DNA of 33,603 nt from Aquisalimonas sp. (GCF_007120195.1 NZ_SKOG01000247.1:1-33603), one strand, 5' to 3'; shown: positions 18,262-28,030, counted from the first letter of the stretch. A program made the numbers and translations. Notes: a model not told the origin generated them from the letters alone.

Positions 18262-19896
18262 ATGCAGACGGCTCAATCCATCTTCGAGCAGCACCTGGGG
18301 CAAAACCCGGCCAACTACACACCCCTGTCGCCGCTGACCTTCATCGAACGCGCGGCAAGCGTTTATCCCGAGCGCACAGCCGTGATTCACGGCGCCGTGC
18401 GCCGCACCTGGGCGCAGACCTACAGCCGTTGCCGGCAGCTCGCCAGCGCTCTTGAGGGCCGCGGAATCGGCAAGGGCGACACCGTGGCGGTCATGCTGCC
18501 CAATACCCCTGAAATGCTGGAAGCGCATTTCGGCGTTCCCATGATCGGCGCCGTTCTGAACGCCCTGAACGTGCGCCTGGACGGTCAGACGATTGCGTTC
18601 ATGCTGGGCCACGGCGAAGCGAAAGCCCTGATTGTGGACCGGGAATTCGGCGCCATCATCAAGGACGCCCTCGCCCGGGTCGAGCGGGAGATTCTCGTCA
18701 TCGATGTCAACGATCCGGAGTACGGTGAGAGCGAGCCTGTTAGCGACCTCGACTACGAGGCGTTGCTGAACGAGGGCGATCCTGGGTACGCCTGGCAAAC
18801 ACCCGAGGATGAGTGGAACGCCATTTCCCTGAACTATACCTCCGGGACGACCGGCGACCCGAAAGGCGTGGTCTATCACCATCGGGGCGCCTATCTGAAC
18901 AGCATCGGCAACATCATGGTCTGGGACATATCCGGCCACCCCACCTACCTGTGGACCCTGCCCATGTTTCACTGCAACGGCTGGTGTTTCCCGTGGACCA
19001 TCACCGCCTGCGCGGGGACCCATGTGTGCCTGCGCAAGGTTGAGCCGGAGAAAATCCTGGACCTCATCCGAGAACACCAGGTGACCCACATGTGCGGCGC
19101 GCCCATCGTGCTGAACGCCATTCTCAATGCGCCCGAGTCCTCCAAGCAGGGCATCGGTCACGGGGTCAAGGCCATGACCGCCGGCGCCGCTCCCCCGGCA
19201 CAGGTCATCGGCGGTGTCGAGGCGATGGGCATCAGCGTCAACCATGTCTACGGGCTGACCGAGACCTACGGGCCCGTCATGGTCTGCGCCTGGCACGAGG
19301 AATGGAATGAGTTGCCCCTGCAACAGCGCGCCCGCTTGAAGGCCCGCCAGGGCGTGCGCTATCACACACTGGGCGGCGTCATGGTGGCGGATTCCGAGAC
19401 CCTGGAGCCCGTGCCCAAGGACGGCGAAACCATGGGCGAGATCTTCATGCGCGGCAATACCGTCATGAAAGGCTATCTCAAGAACCCCAGCGCCACGGAC
19501 AAGGCCTTCAAAGGGGACTGGTATCACACCGGGGATCTGGCCGTATGGCACGCCAATGGTTACGTGGAAATCAAGGACCGCCTCAAGGACATCATCATTT
19601 CCGGCGGTGAGAACATCTCTACGATCGAGGTGGAGGACACCCTTTACCGCCATCCAAGCGTCATGGACGTCGCGGTTGTGGCCCGCCCCGACGAGAAATG
19701 GGGCGAGGTCCCCTGTGCTTTCATTACGCTGCGCCCCGGGCATGAGGACACGACCGAAGAAGACATCATCAAATTCTGTCGCGAGAATCTGGCGCGCTTC
19801 AAGGCACCCAAGAAGGTGATCTTCGGAGAGCTGCCGAAGACATCGACCGGGAAAATACAGAAGTTCCGCCTAAGAGACCAGGCCAAGGCCGTTTGA
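18262..19896 (+). CDS. Acyl-CoA synthetase (AMP-forming), medium-chain/DmdB-like
   Basis: The protein has 544 residues. It activates a carboxylic acid to its CoA ester through an acyl-AMP intermediate. The ATP loop YTSGTTGDPKG is near residues 192-202. YGLTETYGP, WYHTGDLAVW and the C-terminal SGGENISTIEVED and STGKIQKF (with the catalytic Lys) are all present. The segment VVYHHRGAYL and the length of about 540 match the group that includes medium-chain fatty acid ligases and 3-methylmercaptopropionate-CoA ligase (DmdB); sequence alone does not decide between them. GGAGGAG lies eight bases before the ATG. The longer open frame upstream to 17509 has no family similarity. It leads a same-strand set with a transporter and uspA. 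Confidence 0.93.
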   Translation: MQTAQSIFEQHLGQNPANYTPLSPLTFIERAASVYPERTAVIHGAVRRTWAQTYSRCRQLASALEGRGIGKGDTVAVMLPNTPEMLEAHFGVPMIGAVLNALNVRLDGQTIAFMLGHGEAKALIVDREFGAIIKDALARVEREILVIDVNDPEYGESEPVSDLDYEALLNEGDPGYAWQTPEDEWNAISLNYTSGTTGDPKGVVYHHRGAYLNSIGNIMVWDISGHPTYLWTLPMFHCNGWCFPWTITACAGTHVCLRKVEPEKILDLIREHQVTHMCGAPIVLNAILNAPESSKQGIGHGVKAMTAGAAPPAQVIGGVEAMGISVNHVYGLTETYGPVMVCAWHEEWNELPLQQRARLKARQGVRYHTLGGVMVADSETLEPVPKDGETMGEIFMRGNTVMKGYLKNPSATDKAFKGDWYHTGDLAVWHANGYVEIKDRLKDIIISGGENISTIEVEDTLYRHPSVMDVAVVARPDEKWGEVPCAFITLRPGHEDTTEEDIIKFCRENLARFKAPKKVIFGELPKTSTGKIQKFRLRDQAKAV

Positions 19897-19904
19897 TCAC
19901 TCCA

Positions 19905-19932
19905 GTGGCGGGCCGCCCACCCGGCCCGCCAC
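19905..19932 (+). terminator. Hairpin after the acyl-CoA synthetase
   Basis: An 11-bp perfect stem (GTGGCGGGCCG with CGGCCCGCCAC) and 6-nt loop start 9 bp after the stop. No T run follows, so it may only slow or partly end transcription before the transporter gene at 20041, or protect the 3' end of the mRNA. Confidence 0.5.
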
Positions 19933-20040
19933 ACACGTCAAAAGCGGGTGACGCCCCGCCCCCTCTAGTGGCCCGCGCCGTTGCGTCGCAGGAGCGGCCG
20001 TTGATCGATCGCTGAGTGCTCCGGAGGAGGAGGAATCCTG

Positions 20041-21423
20041 ATGCAAGTCTACAAACGCGAACACGGGCAAGAGCAGCCGTACTGGCCGGCTGGTCCCTTC
20101 AAAATCCGCCTGCCGTTTGTGCATTACCGCTGGGAAATGCCGGAGATGGTCCAGGCGCTGATCATGTTCGTGGTCAGTCTGGGCATGATCCCGCTGCTGG
20201 AGCAGTATCTTGGCCTGCCCTACGATGTAGCCCTCGCTTACGTGGTGGTCTGCGGTATTGGTTTCATGCTGCCGGCGCTGCTCGGCGTGCCCTTCATTCC
20301 CGGGTGGATCACGCCCGCGATTCCCGTGGTCGTCCTGTTCCTGGGGGATTTCGAGCCCGGCACCGAGGCGATCCAGGCCATGTTCGCCCTGCAGTTCCTG
20401 GTGTTTCTGATATTTCTGATACTCGGCATTACCCGACTCGGCACAAAGCTCGTCAACATCATCCCGCGATCGATGAAGGGCGGCATTATCATCGGCGCCG
20501 GCATCGCCGCCATCATCGGCGAGATCCAGGAAGGCGGCCGCCTGGCGCAGACGCCCATCTCGCTGGTCGTCGGCGGCATGCTTTGTGCCTATCTGATGTT
20601 CAGCCTGTCGTTCAAAGGGATGGTCGAGCGCTACGAGCTGGCGAAAAAGGTCGCCAACTACGGCATGGTCCCGGGTATGATCGTCGCCATCGTGGTCGGC
20701 TTTTTAGTCGCCGAGTATCCATTCCCCGACATCGAGTTCGGCATCACGCGCCCGGCCTTTGCCGAGATGTGGGGCTATCTGCCGTTCATGGTAGGCTTCC
20801 CGGGGCTGGACATCTTCATGTTGGCGATCCCCACCGCGCTAATCGCCTACATCATCGCGTTCGGCGATATCATCGTCGGCAAGACGCTGATCGAGCGCGT
20901 TGATCACCTGCGCACGGATGAGGCCATCGACCACGATGTGGATCGCGTCCACCTCGTCACCGCCATCCGCAATGCCATGCACGCGTTTTTCGCACCCTAC
21001 CCGGGCCTGGCCGGTCCGATCTGGACGGCGGTTGCTGCCACCATGGCGGAGCGCTACAAGTATGGCCGAAAAGCCATGGATTCCATCTACAGCGGCGGGG
21101 GCACCTTCTGGATTACGGGTTTTATCGCCCTGTTCATCCTGCCTTTGGTGTCGTTCTTTCAACCGGTGTTGCCGATCGCCCTGTCGCTCACACTGCTGCT
21201 CACCGGCTATATTTGCATCATGGTCGGCTTGGAGCAGCTTGAGTCCCAGGTCGAACGGGGTGTCGGCGGTGTCATGGCTGTCGTTCTCGCCGTCTACGGC
21301 GCAGGTTGGGGCCTTGCGGCAGGTGCGCTGCTGTATCTGTTCGTGGAAAAGGCCAATCTGTTTGGTAGAGAACCCCGCGACGAGAGGGGTCGACGGCCTG
21401 CTCAGAAGGCGGACGAAGAGTAA
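20041..21423 (+). CDS. Multi-spanning transporter, SLC23/SLC26-like, substrate unknown
   Basis: The protein has 460 residues, mostly hydrophobic, with roughly 11-13 membrane segments from about residue 35 to 430. Charged loops occur near residues 285-320 (RVDHLRTDEAIDHDVDRVH) and at the C-terminus. The glycine-rich SMKGGIIIGAGIAAIIGE segment and overall layout recall the xanthine/uracil permease (SLC23) and sulfate/dicarboxylate (SLC26) folds. I could not recognise a substrate signature, and a STAS domain is absent. GGAGGAGGAA precedes the ATG. Its place between an acyl-CoA synthetase and uspA suggests uptake of an organic acid that is then activated to a CoA ester, but this is inference. Confidence 0.75.
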   Translation: MQVYKREHGQEQPYWPAGPFKIRLPFVHYRWEMPEMVQALIMFVVSLGMIPLLEQYLGLPYDVALAYVVVCGIGFMLPALLGVPFIPGWITPAIPVVVLFLGDFEPGTEAIQAMFALQFLVFLIFLILGITRLGTKLVNIIPRSMKGGIIIGAGIAAIIGEIQEGGRLAQTPISLVVGGMLCAYLMFSLSFKGMVERYELAKKVANYGMVPGMIVAIVVGFLVAEYPFPDIEFGITRPAFAEMWGYLPFMVGFPGLDIFMLAIPTALIAYIIAFGDIIVGKTLIERVDHLRTDEAIDHDVDRVHLVTAIRNAMHAFFAPYPGLAGPIWTAVAATMAERYKYGRKAMDSIYSGGGTFWITGFIALFILPLVSFFQPVLPIALSLTLLLTGYICIMVGLEQLESQVERGVGGVMAVVLAVYGAGWGLAAGALLYLFVEKANLFGREPRDERGRRPAQKADEE

Positions 21424-21431
21424 TCAGCCGG

Positions 21432-21458
21432 CCGCGGCGCCCCACGGTGGCGCCGCGG
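21432..21458 (+). other. Intercistronic hairpin before uspA
   Basis: CCGCGGCGCC and GGCGCCGCGG form a perfect 10-bp stem with a 7-nt loop, 9 bp after the transporter stop and 28 bp before the uspA start. There is no T run. It may shape the relative expression of the two genes in one transcript. Confidence 0.5.
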
Positions 21459-21486
21459 GGACCAGCGGAGATGAGGAATTAGTGCC

Positions 21487-21939
21487 ATGAACCAGAATAC
21501 GTTCTACAGTCGGATCCTTCTCCCCGTCGATGGGTCCGAGACCGCCAAACGGGCGAGACGAGCCGCCGCGGACCTGTCCAGGATGAGCGGCCAACCCATC
21601 ACTGTCCTGAGCGTGATTGTCGATCGGGACATCATGCCCTCGGAACTCATGGGTCCGGGAAAGATCAGCACCAAGGATATACAGGAATCCCGGCGGCGGG
21701 AGGCGCAGGCGACTGTCAAGGCAGCCGCGGACGCGCTACGGGAACAGGGGCTGACCGTCGACGAGGAGATCCTTGTCGGAGACCCGGCTCAGGAGATCAT
21801 CCAACGCACCCGGGAAGTCGATGCCCCGGTGGTCGTCATCGGTCGGCGTGGCCTGACTGGTTTTCGCGAACTGGTGATGGGCAGCGTAAGCAACAAGGTG
21901 GTCCACTATGCCGAGTGTCCGGTGCTCGTGATCAACTGA
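21487..21939 (+). CDS. Universal stress protein (UspA family, ATP-binding type)
   Basis: The protein has 150 residues and one Usp domain. It starts with ILLPVDGSETAKRA and ends with the nucleotide-binding pattern Gly-x2-Gly-x9-Gly-Ser, seen as IGRRGLTGFRELVMGSVSNK, then CPVLVIN. Presence of this loop places it with the ATP-binding UspFG/MJ0577-type proteins rather than UspA proper. It follows the transporter by 63 bp on the same strand. Usp proteins encoded next to transporters sometimes regulate them, which is a possibility here. A similar gene lies at 29403-29852. Confidence 0.93.
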   Translation: MNQNTFYSRILLPVDGSETAKRARRAAADLSRMSGQPITVLSVIVDRDIMPSELMGPGKISTKDIQESRRREAQATVKAAADALREQGLTVDEEILVGDPAQEIIQRTREVDAPVVVIGRRGLTGFRELVMGSVSNKVVHYAECPVLVIN

Positions 21940-21956
21940 AACAAGACAGCAAGCCA

Positions 21957-21985
21957 CCGCCCTGCTGCCCAGCAGGGCGGTTGTT
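21957..21985 (+). terminator. Intrinsic terminator after uspA
   Basis: A 10-bp perfect stem (CCGCCCTGCT with AGCAGGGCGG) with the loop GCCC is followed by TTGTT. It starts 18 bp after the uspA stop and is the clearest intrinsic terminator in the window, closing the acyl-CoA synthetase-transporter-uspA set. Confidence 0.8.
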
Positions 21986-22141
21986 CGCGCCACGCCGCGC
22001 CAAACACTGGCCCTCCACCGGTCAGGCATACCTGCGTTGCCCGCGCACCAATCCCAACTCGCCCCGCTCAGCGCATTCAGGGGCAACGTGAGAAAGCCTC
22101 GGGCCGTTCGCCCCGGGCTCCGGCAGGCGCCCGGTCAAACG

Positions 22142-23164
22142 CTAACGCACCGCCAGCAGCCCGGAGAAAAACTGCTTCGTATTCTCCGTGAGGCTCTCCA
22201 GATGATAGCCACCCTCCTGCACCACCAGCATCGGCGCATCAACGCCGCCCACGGTCTTCGCCAGACGGTTGAAGCCTGCCGAGGACACGGCGACCTTGGC
22301 CTGTGGGTCACGCTCATAGATGTCGAAACCCAGTGTGACGATAAGCAGGTCCGGCTCGAACACCTTAATGCTGTGCATCGCCGTAGCCAGCCGGTCGAAG
22401 AAGGTCTCTTCCGGGGAACCGTGAGGCATCGGCAGGTTGATGGTGTAGCCGTATCCGGCCCCCTCACCGCGCTCATCATCGTGGCCGCTCACCACCGGGT
22501 AGAAGTTGGTCGGATCACCGTGAATGGAGATGTACAGGGTGTCATCCCGAGTGTAGTAGAGCTCCTGTATGCCCTGGCCATGATGTACGTCCGGATCCAG
22601 GATGGCGATGCGCGGATACCGCTCCCGCAGGGCCTCGGCGGCGATGGCGGCGTTATTCAGGTAGCAGAATCCACCCGCCGCGTCGTAGCGGGCATGGTGC
22701 CCGGGCGGCCGGCATACCGCGTAGGCCTCTCGCGCGCCTTTGCGCAGTTCGTCCGCAGCTGAGAGCGCAGTCTGGGCAGACCAGTACGCGGCTTCCCAGG
22801 TCTTGTCCCCGATCGGGCAACTGCCGTCCGCCTGGTAACGAGCGGATTCGGCCAGAATCCCGCGCAAAGAGTTCGGTGAGCGGACGAAGACGTTGGACAT
22901 CACCTCCTCACCCCAGTCGTCGGGGATCTGCTTCCAGCGCCGATGGGCGCTTTCGAGGAAACGCAGATAACCGAAGTCGTGCACCCGCGTGATCTCGCGC
23001 ATGCCGTGATCCACCGGGCGCTCCACCTCAATGCCAACGGCCTCCAGGCCCTTGAGGATATACCCCGTGCGCTCCGGGATTTCCAACGGCGTACGCATCT
23101 GCCCGCGCGAGAGATAACTGCGCGGGATGTGGCCATCCTGCATCGGATCGAAAAAGGCTTTCAC
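22142..23164 (-). CDS. HDAC/acetylpolyamine amidohydrolase-family deacetylase
   Basis: The protein has 340 residues. The zinc-dependent deacetylase motifs are intact: RPPGHHARYD (His156, His157), the metal ligands in ILDPDVHHGQG (Asp192, His194) and LGFDIYERDP (Asp281), and the tyrosine loop VVQEGGYHLES. Bacterial members act on acetylated polyamines, acetoin-related substrates or lysine side chains; the substrate here is not known. The start is the GTG at 23164, because KAFFDPMQDGH matches family N-termini and AAGGGG lies upstream. The extension to 23287 lacks similarity. It lies downstream of uvrB on the same strand, 198 bp away, and converges on uspA. Confidence 0.92.
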   Translation of the reverse strand: MKAFFDPMQDGHIPRSYLSRGQMRTPLEIPERTGYILKGLEAVGIEVERPVDHGMREITRVHDFGYLRFLESAHRRWKQIPDDWGEEVMSNVFVRSPNSLRGILAESARYQADGSCPIGDKTWEAAYWSAQTALSAADELRKGAREAYAVCRPPGHHARYDAAGGFCYLNNAAIAAEALRERYPRIAILDPDVHHGQGIQELYYTRDDTLYISIHGDPTNFYPVVSGHDDERGEGAGYGYTINLPMPHGSPEETFFDRLATAMHSIKVFEPDLLIVTLGFDIYERDPQAKVAVSSAGFNRLAKTVGGVDAPMLVVQEGGYHLESLTENTKQFFSGLLAVR

Positions 23165-23362
23165 GTCGTCACCCCTTGTTATTGGCAGAGTTTTTGGCAG
23201 AAACGCTTCTGGGTGGAAGACGCCAGCATCACGGTGAGCGCGTCTTCCAGGACAGCGGCGGAACCAGGCGAGTTGTCCCCTGCGCACTCAATACCACACA
23301 GATGCATTACAAAGGAACCACCCCGAACGGTCCGCCACCCCCTGCCTGTAACAGCCCCTGCG

Positions 23363-25387
23363 TCAAGCCGACTTGACGTCCGGCCGTTCCAAGGCGTAGT
23401 GCTCCAAACGACGCACCTCATCGCGCAATCGCCCTGCTTCCTCGAACTCCAGATTGCGGGCGTGGGCGTACATCTGCTGCTCCAGCTCCTTGATCCGCTT
23501 GACCGCCTGGGCCGGGGTGCAGTCCGCGTAGCGTGCGGCCTCTTCCGCCACTCGGGCCTCGTGCCTCAAGGGCTGCGGAACGCCAGCGCCGCCGCGCTCC
23601 ATGACATCGGCCACGGCCTTGCGGATGGTCTGCGGGGTGATCCCGTGGGCTTCATTATGGGCAATCTGCTTGGCGCGCCGACGCTCGGTCTCGTCGATGG
23701 CCGCGCGCATGGAATCCGTCACTTTGTCCGCGTAGAGCATGGCCTTACCTTCGGAATTGCGCGCGGCACGGCCGATGGTCTGAATGAGCGACCGCCCCGA
23801 GCGCAGAAAGCCTTCCTTGTCCGCATCGAGAATGGCCACCAACGAGACCTCCGGAAGATCCAGCCCCTCGCGCAACAAGTTGATACCCACCAGCACGTCG
23901 AACGTCCCCAGGCGCAAGTCGCGGATGATCTCCATGCGCTCGACGGTGTCGATGTCCGAGTGCAGATAGCGCACGTGAACGCCATTCTCCGCGAGGTACT
24001 CCGTGAGATCCTCGGCCATGCGTTTGGTCAACGTGGTGACCAGCACCCGCTCATTGCGACTCACACGATCGCTGATCTCGCCGAGCAGATCATCCACCTG
24101 GGTAATCGCGGGTCGCACTTCGATCTGCGGGTCGACCAGTCCCGTGGGTCGGACCACCTGATCCACAACCTGACCGGTGTGGCGGGCTTCATACGGCCCC
24201 GGCGTGGCCGAGACGAAAATCATTTGCGGCGCCAGCCGCTCCCATTCGTCGAAGCGCAGCGGGCGGTTATCCAGGGCCGAGGGCAGGCGGAACCCGTAGT
24301 CCACCAGCGTCGTCTTGCGCGCCCGGTCACCCCGGTACATGCCGCCAATCTGCGGGATGGTGACGTGGGACTCATCAATGAAGAGCAGACTATCGGACGG
24401 CAGATAATCGAACAGCGTCGGCGGCGGCTCGCCCGCCTGGCGGGCCGAGAGGTAGCGGGAGTAGTTCTCGATGCCGTTGCAATAGCCCAATTCCTGCATC
24501 ATCTCGATATCGAAGCGGGTGCGCTGCTCAAGCCGCTGCGCCTCCAGCAGCTTGTCCTGGGTGCGCAGCTCGTCCAGGCGCTCGCGCAGCTCCTGCTTGA
24601 TCTCCTCGATGGCATCGACAATGGTCTTGCGCGGCGTCACGTAGTGCGTCTTCGGGTAGACGGTCACGCGGCTGACCTTGCGCAGGACCTCGCCCGTGAG
24701 GGGATCGAAATGGCTGAGCGCCTCCACCTCATCATCGAAGAGTTCCACGCGCACCGCCTCGGACTCGGACTCCGCCGGATAGATGTCGATGACCTCCCCA
24801 CGCACCCGATAGGTGCCCCGGCGCAGCTCCGCGTCGTTGCGCGTGTACTGGAGCTCGGCCAGCCGGCGCATGATCTGCCGCTGCTCGGCGACATCGCCCC
24901 GGACCAAATGCAGCACCATGCTGAGGTAGGACTTGGGATCGCCCAGGCCGTAAATGGACGACACCGAGGCCACGATGATCGTGTCGCGCCGCTCGATAAT
25001 GGCCTTGGTGGCGGACAGTCGCATCTGTTCGATGTGCTCGTTCACCGAGGCGTCTTTCTCGATGAACGTATCCGAGGACGGCACGTACGCCTCGGGCTGG
25101 TAGTAATCGTAATAGGAGACGAAATACTCCACGGCGTTGCCCGGGAAGTACTCCCGCATCTCGCCATAGAGCTGGGCGGCCAGGGTCTTGTTCGGCGCCA
25201 GTATCAGCGCAGGTCGCTGCTCGGCCTCGATGAGATTGGCCATGGTAAAGGTCTTTCCCGACCCGGTGACCCCGAGCAGCGTCTGGTGATACAGCCCGTC
25301 TCTCAGTCCATCGAGCAGCTTGGCAATGGCCTCGGGCTGATCGCCCGCGGGCTCGTAGCTGCACTGCACACGAAACGGCTTGGTCAT
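23363..25387 (-). CDS. uvrB: Excinuclease ABC subunit UvrB
   Basis: The protein has 674 residues, close to the 673 of E. coli. It is the damage-verifying helicase-like subunit of nucleotide excision repair and works with UvrA and UvrC. The Walker A motif GVTGSGKT is at residues 39-46, the strand-separating beta-hairpin region with [12 protein letters not shown] near 92-105, and the helicase motifs LLFIDESH and QTIGRAARN later. The C-terminal UVR motif ([24 protein letters not shown]) binds UvrC. The start is the ATG at 25387; the in-frame extension to 25546 is not conserved. No CTG-N10-CAG LexA box was seen upstream. Confidence 0.98.
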   Translation of the reverse strand: MTKPFRVQCSYEPAGDQPEAIAKLLDGLRDGLYHQTLLGVTGSGKTFTMANLIEAEQRPALILAPNKTLAAQLYGEMREYFPGNAVEYFVSYYDYYQPEAYVPSSDTFIEKDASVNEHIEQMRLSATKAIIERRDTIIVASVSSIYGLGDPKSYLSMVLHLVRGDVAEQRQIMRRLAELQYTRNDAELRRGTYRVRGEVIDIYPAESESEAVRVELFDDEVEALSHFDPLTGEVLRKVSRVTVYPKTHYVTPRKTIVDAIEEIKQELRERLDELRTQDKLLEAQRLEQRTRFDIEMMQELGYCNGIENYSRYLSARQAGEPPPTLFDYLPSDSLLFIDESHVTIPQIGGMYRGDRARKTTLVDYGFRLPSALDNRPLRFDEWERLAPQMIFVSATPGPYEARHTGQVVDQVVRPTGLVDPQIEVRPAITQVDDLLGEISDRVSRNERVLVTTLTKRMAEDLTEYLAENGVHVRYLHSDIDTVERMEIIRDLRLGTFDVLVGINLLREGLDLPEVSLVAILDADKEGFLRSGRSLIQTIGRAARNSEGKAMLYADKVTDSMRAAIDETERRRAKQIAHNEAHGITPQTIRKAVADVMERGGAGVPQPLRHEARVAEEAARYADCTPAQAVKRIKELEQQMYAHARNLEFEEAGRLRDEVRRLEHYALERPDVKSA

Positions 25388-25752
25388 AGGGTCAGCAACT
25401 CCACCGGGGCGAATGGACCACTCACTTGCGAACTGGGCAAGCGCGTAAGGCGCCTTCCGCCTGGGTGAGACTGCGCGGACGGCGGAATTTCGCACCGGCG
25501 GAAGGCCCGTATCGGGCTTGGCGCGGGCAGGCCGAACCCCAGACACCGGAGCCTAGCAAAGTTGATGCGATCCCCGGAAGCGCCTGGTCATCGGGGTAAA
25601 TACGCCTGCAGGGAGAGGGGGAAAAGCGTTTCCTTCATGTGGAGCATCCTTTCCATTATCATTAACCGAGACGCTTTACCCAGCGGAGACCTGAGTACCG
25701 GGTCCCGCGGGTGAGTCAACTTAAACCGTCCCGGAACCCGTCGGAGAACAGC
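25388..25752. other. Divergent uvrB/aminotransferase intergenic region
   Basis: No gene is seen. Two inverted repeats stand out. GCCTTCCGCC (25452-25461) pairs with GGCGGAAGGC (25497-25506) and could fold in the uvrB leader. AAAGCGTTTC (25623-25632) is matched at nine of ten bases by GAGACGCTTT (25668-25677) in inverted orientation, around an AT-richer segment with TATCAT that may hold the aminotransferase promoter. The second pair is a candidate operator. Confidence 0.35.
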
Positions 25753-26940
25753 TTGGACAACTCGCTTGCAATCCGCGTTCAGCGCGTACGACCCTCTCCC
25801 ACCCTGGCGGTGACTGCGCGGGCGGCAGAACTGCGCGCCGCCGGCAAGGACATTATCGGCCTCGGGGCCGGGGAGCCCGATTTCGACACCCCGGATCATA
25901 TCAAAGAGGCTGCGATCCAGGCGATTCATGCCGGGGAGACCAAGTATACCGCGGTGGACGGCACCCCGGCGCTGAAACAGGCAATTCAGAAGAAGTTCTC
26001 GGAGCAAAACGCGCTGGATTTCGAACTCGAGCAGATCATCGTCTCGGCGGGTGCCAAGCACAGCATCTACAATGTGATGCAGGCGATCCTTGACTCAGAT
26101 GACGAAGTTGTCATCCCGGTACCCTTCTGGGTCTCTTATCCAGACATGGCGCGCCTTGCCGACGCCGTGCCCAGGGAGATCGAAACCACCAAGGAACAGC
26201 GGTTCAAGATCACGCCGGAGCAGCTGGAAGCGACGCTGACCAGCAAGACGCGGCTGGTGGTGCTCAACAGCCCGTCCAACCCGACAGGGGTTGCCTACAC
26301 GCGCGCGGAGCTGCAGGCGCTCGGCGCCGTGCTCGAGGAGTATCCCCGAGCGCTCATCCTCACGGACGACATTTACGAGCACATTCTCTGGGCGAATGAG
26401 CCGTTCACAAACATCGTCAACGCCTGCCCGGGGCTGAAGGAGCGCACCATCGTCATCAACGGCGTCTCCAAGGGCTATGCCATGACGGGCTGGCGCATCG
26501 GCTACGCCGCCGGCCCGAGGAACGTGATCGGCGCCATGAAGAAGATCCAGTCACAGAGCACATCGAACCCCTGCTCCATCGCTCAGGCGGCGTCGGTAGC
26601 AGCGTTGACGGGGGATCAGGGGTGCATCGCCCCCATGCTCAAGGCCTTTCGTGAGCGGCATGATTTCGTCGTCAACGCCCTGAACGCCATCAACGGTGTC
26701 GAGTGCCTGGAAGGCGATGGCACGTTCTACTGCTTTCCACGGGTCCAGAGCGCTATCAAGAATTTAGGGCTCAGGAACGATGTCGAGTTCGCCGAGCACC
26801 TGATCAATGAGGCCAATGTCGCACTGGTGCCGGGGTCGGCGTTCGGCCTTGAGGGTTACGTCCGAATCTCCTTTGCGACGGGCATGGACAACCTGGTCAC
26901 GGCCATGGATCGCCTGGGGAACGCTTTAGGGGAGCGCTGA
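25753..26940 (+). CDS. Aspartate aminotransferase-type class I aminotransferase
   Basis: The protein has 395 residues. It is a PLP enzyme of the AspC/AspB Ib group that transfers amino groups between aspartate and 2-oxoglutarate; related substrates are possible. Conserved features are GAGEPDFDTP, YTAVDGTPALKQAI, SPSNPTG, DDIYEHI, the PLP lysine in NGVSKGYAMTGWRIGY (Lys240) and the arginine of GYVRISFA. The chosen start is the TTG at 25753, giving DNSLAIRVQRVRPSPT, preceded by CGGAGA; homologues start at this point. A GTG at 25711 would add 14 residues. A small hairpin, GGTGGCG/CGCCACC, lies at 26952-26974 after the stop. Confidence 0.93.
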   Translation: MDNSLAIRVQRVRPSPTLAVTARAAELRAAGKDIIGLGAGEPDFDTPDHIKEAAIQAIHAGETKYTAVDGTPALKQAIQKKFSEQNALDFELEQIIVSAGAKHSIYNVMQAILDSDDEVVIPVPFWVSYPDMARLADAVPREIETTKEQRFKITPEQLEATLTSKTRLVVLNSPSNPTGVAYTRAELQALGAVLEEYPRALILTDDIYEHILWANEPFTNIVNACPGLKERTIVINGVSKGYAMTGWRIGYAAGPRNVIGAMKKIQSQSTSNPCSIAQAASVAALTGDQGCIAPMLKAFRERHDFVVNALNAINGVECLEGDGTFYCFPRVQSAIKNLGLRNDVEFAEHLINEANVALVPGSAFGLEGYVRISFATGMDNLVTAMDRLGNALGER

Positions 26941-27012
26941 ACAATTACCGCGGTGGCGAAGTGAACACGCCACCCGTTGCAACCCAGCGACCGAACCGCT
27001 AAGGTTTCGATT

Positions 27013-27810
27013 ATGAACTTCCGGCAGAACGAACTCGTACAGAAGGTTCGCGAGCAAGGCTTCGTTTCGATTGAGGATCTCGCGCAAGTCTTCGACGTTA
27101 CACCGCAAACCATTCGGCGAGACGTCAACGTGCTGGCCGGCCAAGGCCTGCTGCGGCGCTATCATGGAGGTGTGGCGCCGGCCTCCGGCGCCGAGAATGT
27201 GGCCTACATCGCCCGCTGCGGCCTTCTTCTGCCGGAGAAGCAGCGGATCGCGGCGTTGCTCGCCGAGCACATACCCAACCGGTCGTCGCTGTTCATCAAC
27301 CTCGGCACCACCACCGAGGCGGTCGCGGCGGCCTTGACGGGGCACACGGGGCTGCGGGTGATCACCAACAACCTCAATGTGGCGACCATGCTCTGCAACG
27401 ACCCCAGCTCCGAAGTCGTCGTTGCCCCCGGCGTTGTACGCGGGCGGGACCGCGGTGTGACCGGTGAGGCAACCATCGATTTCATCCGCCAATTCAAGGT
27501 GGACTACGGCGTCATCGGCATCTCCGGCATCGACCCGGACGGCACCCTGCGCGACTTCGACTACCGCGAGGTGCGCGTGTCCCAGGCCATCCTCGCCCAT
27601 TCGCGGCGGGTGTTTCTCGCGGCTGACCACAGCAAGTTCAGCCGCGATGCCCTGGTGGAACTCGGCCACCTGTCCCAGATTGACACCCTGTTCACTGACG
27701 CACCCCCGCCACCAGCCATGCTCCCCGTACTGGAGGAAGCGGGTGTTACGGTGCGGGTCGCCGGACCCGCCAGCACGAGGAGCGAACCCGCCGCATCGAG
27801 CGGTGGCTGA
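27013..27810 (+). CDS. glpR: DeoR-family repressor GlpR
   Basis: The protein has 265 residues. GlpR represses glycerol and glycerol-3-phosphate use genes and responds to glycerol-3-phosphate. The N-terminal helix-turn-helix (about residues 19-53, with VTPQTIRRDVNVLAGQGLLRRYHGG) is followed by the DeoRC sugar-phosphate sensor domain (FINLGTTTEAVA, ITNNLNVATML, GEATIDFIRQFKVDYGVIGISGID, ADHSKFSRDALVELG, DAPPP). It closely follows the E. coli GlpR pattern as I remember it. ATG 27013 has AAGG nearby and starts the conserved region. Other glp genes are not in the window. Periodic repeats about 220-320 bp after its stop may be its binding site. Confidence 0.9.
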   Translation: MNFRQNELVQKVREQGFVSIEDLAQVFDVTPQTIRRDVNVLAGQGLLRRYHGGVAPASGAENVAYIARCGLLLPEKQRIAALLAEHIPNRSSLFINLGTTTEAVAAALTGHTGLRVITNNLNVATMLCNDPSSEVVVAPGVVRGRDRGVTGEATIDFIRQFKVDYGVIGISGIDPDGTLRDFDYREVRVSQAILAHSRRVFLAADHSKFSRDALVELGHLSQIDTLFTDAPPPPAMLPVLEEAGVTVRVAGPASTRSEPAASSGG

Positions 27811-28030
27811 AAGCGCGCGAAGCCCCACCATCTTCTGCACCCGCTGCCGCCACGTCGACGTCCCGTTTCCGGGAAATCTCAGACCGTTGCCGCCTTCTCC
27901 TCACGCACTGCGCTGACCGCAGCGCTGCGGTGAGCTGAATACAGCCCTTCCTCCCAGTCAACCGACATCAGGAATCTCCGCCCCACCAGCGCCGCGTCGC
28001 AGCCAAACCTCGGCCTGCGGTTTGCTACGC

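Noticed and set aside
18181-19743. 520-codon minus-strand frame opposite the acyl-CoA synthetase
   Set aside because: It has no family signature and is antisense to a well-conserved gene; long antisense frames are common at this GC content.
22943-25468. 841-codon open frame on the plus strand opposite uvrB
   Set aside because: It is a GC-rich antisense shadow of uvrB and part of the deacetylase gene, with no motif or ribosome site, whereas both minus-strand genes are firmly identified.
25388-25560. LexA (SOS) box before uvrB
   Set aside because: No CTG-N10-CAG site with an AT-rich core was found on either strand in this region.
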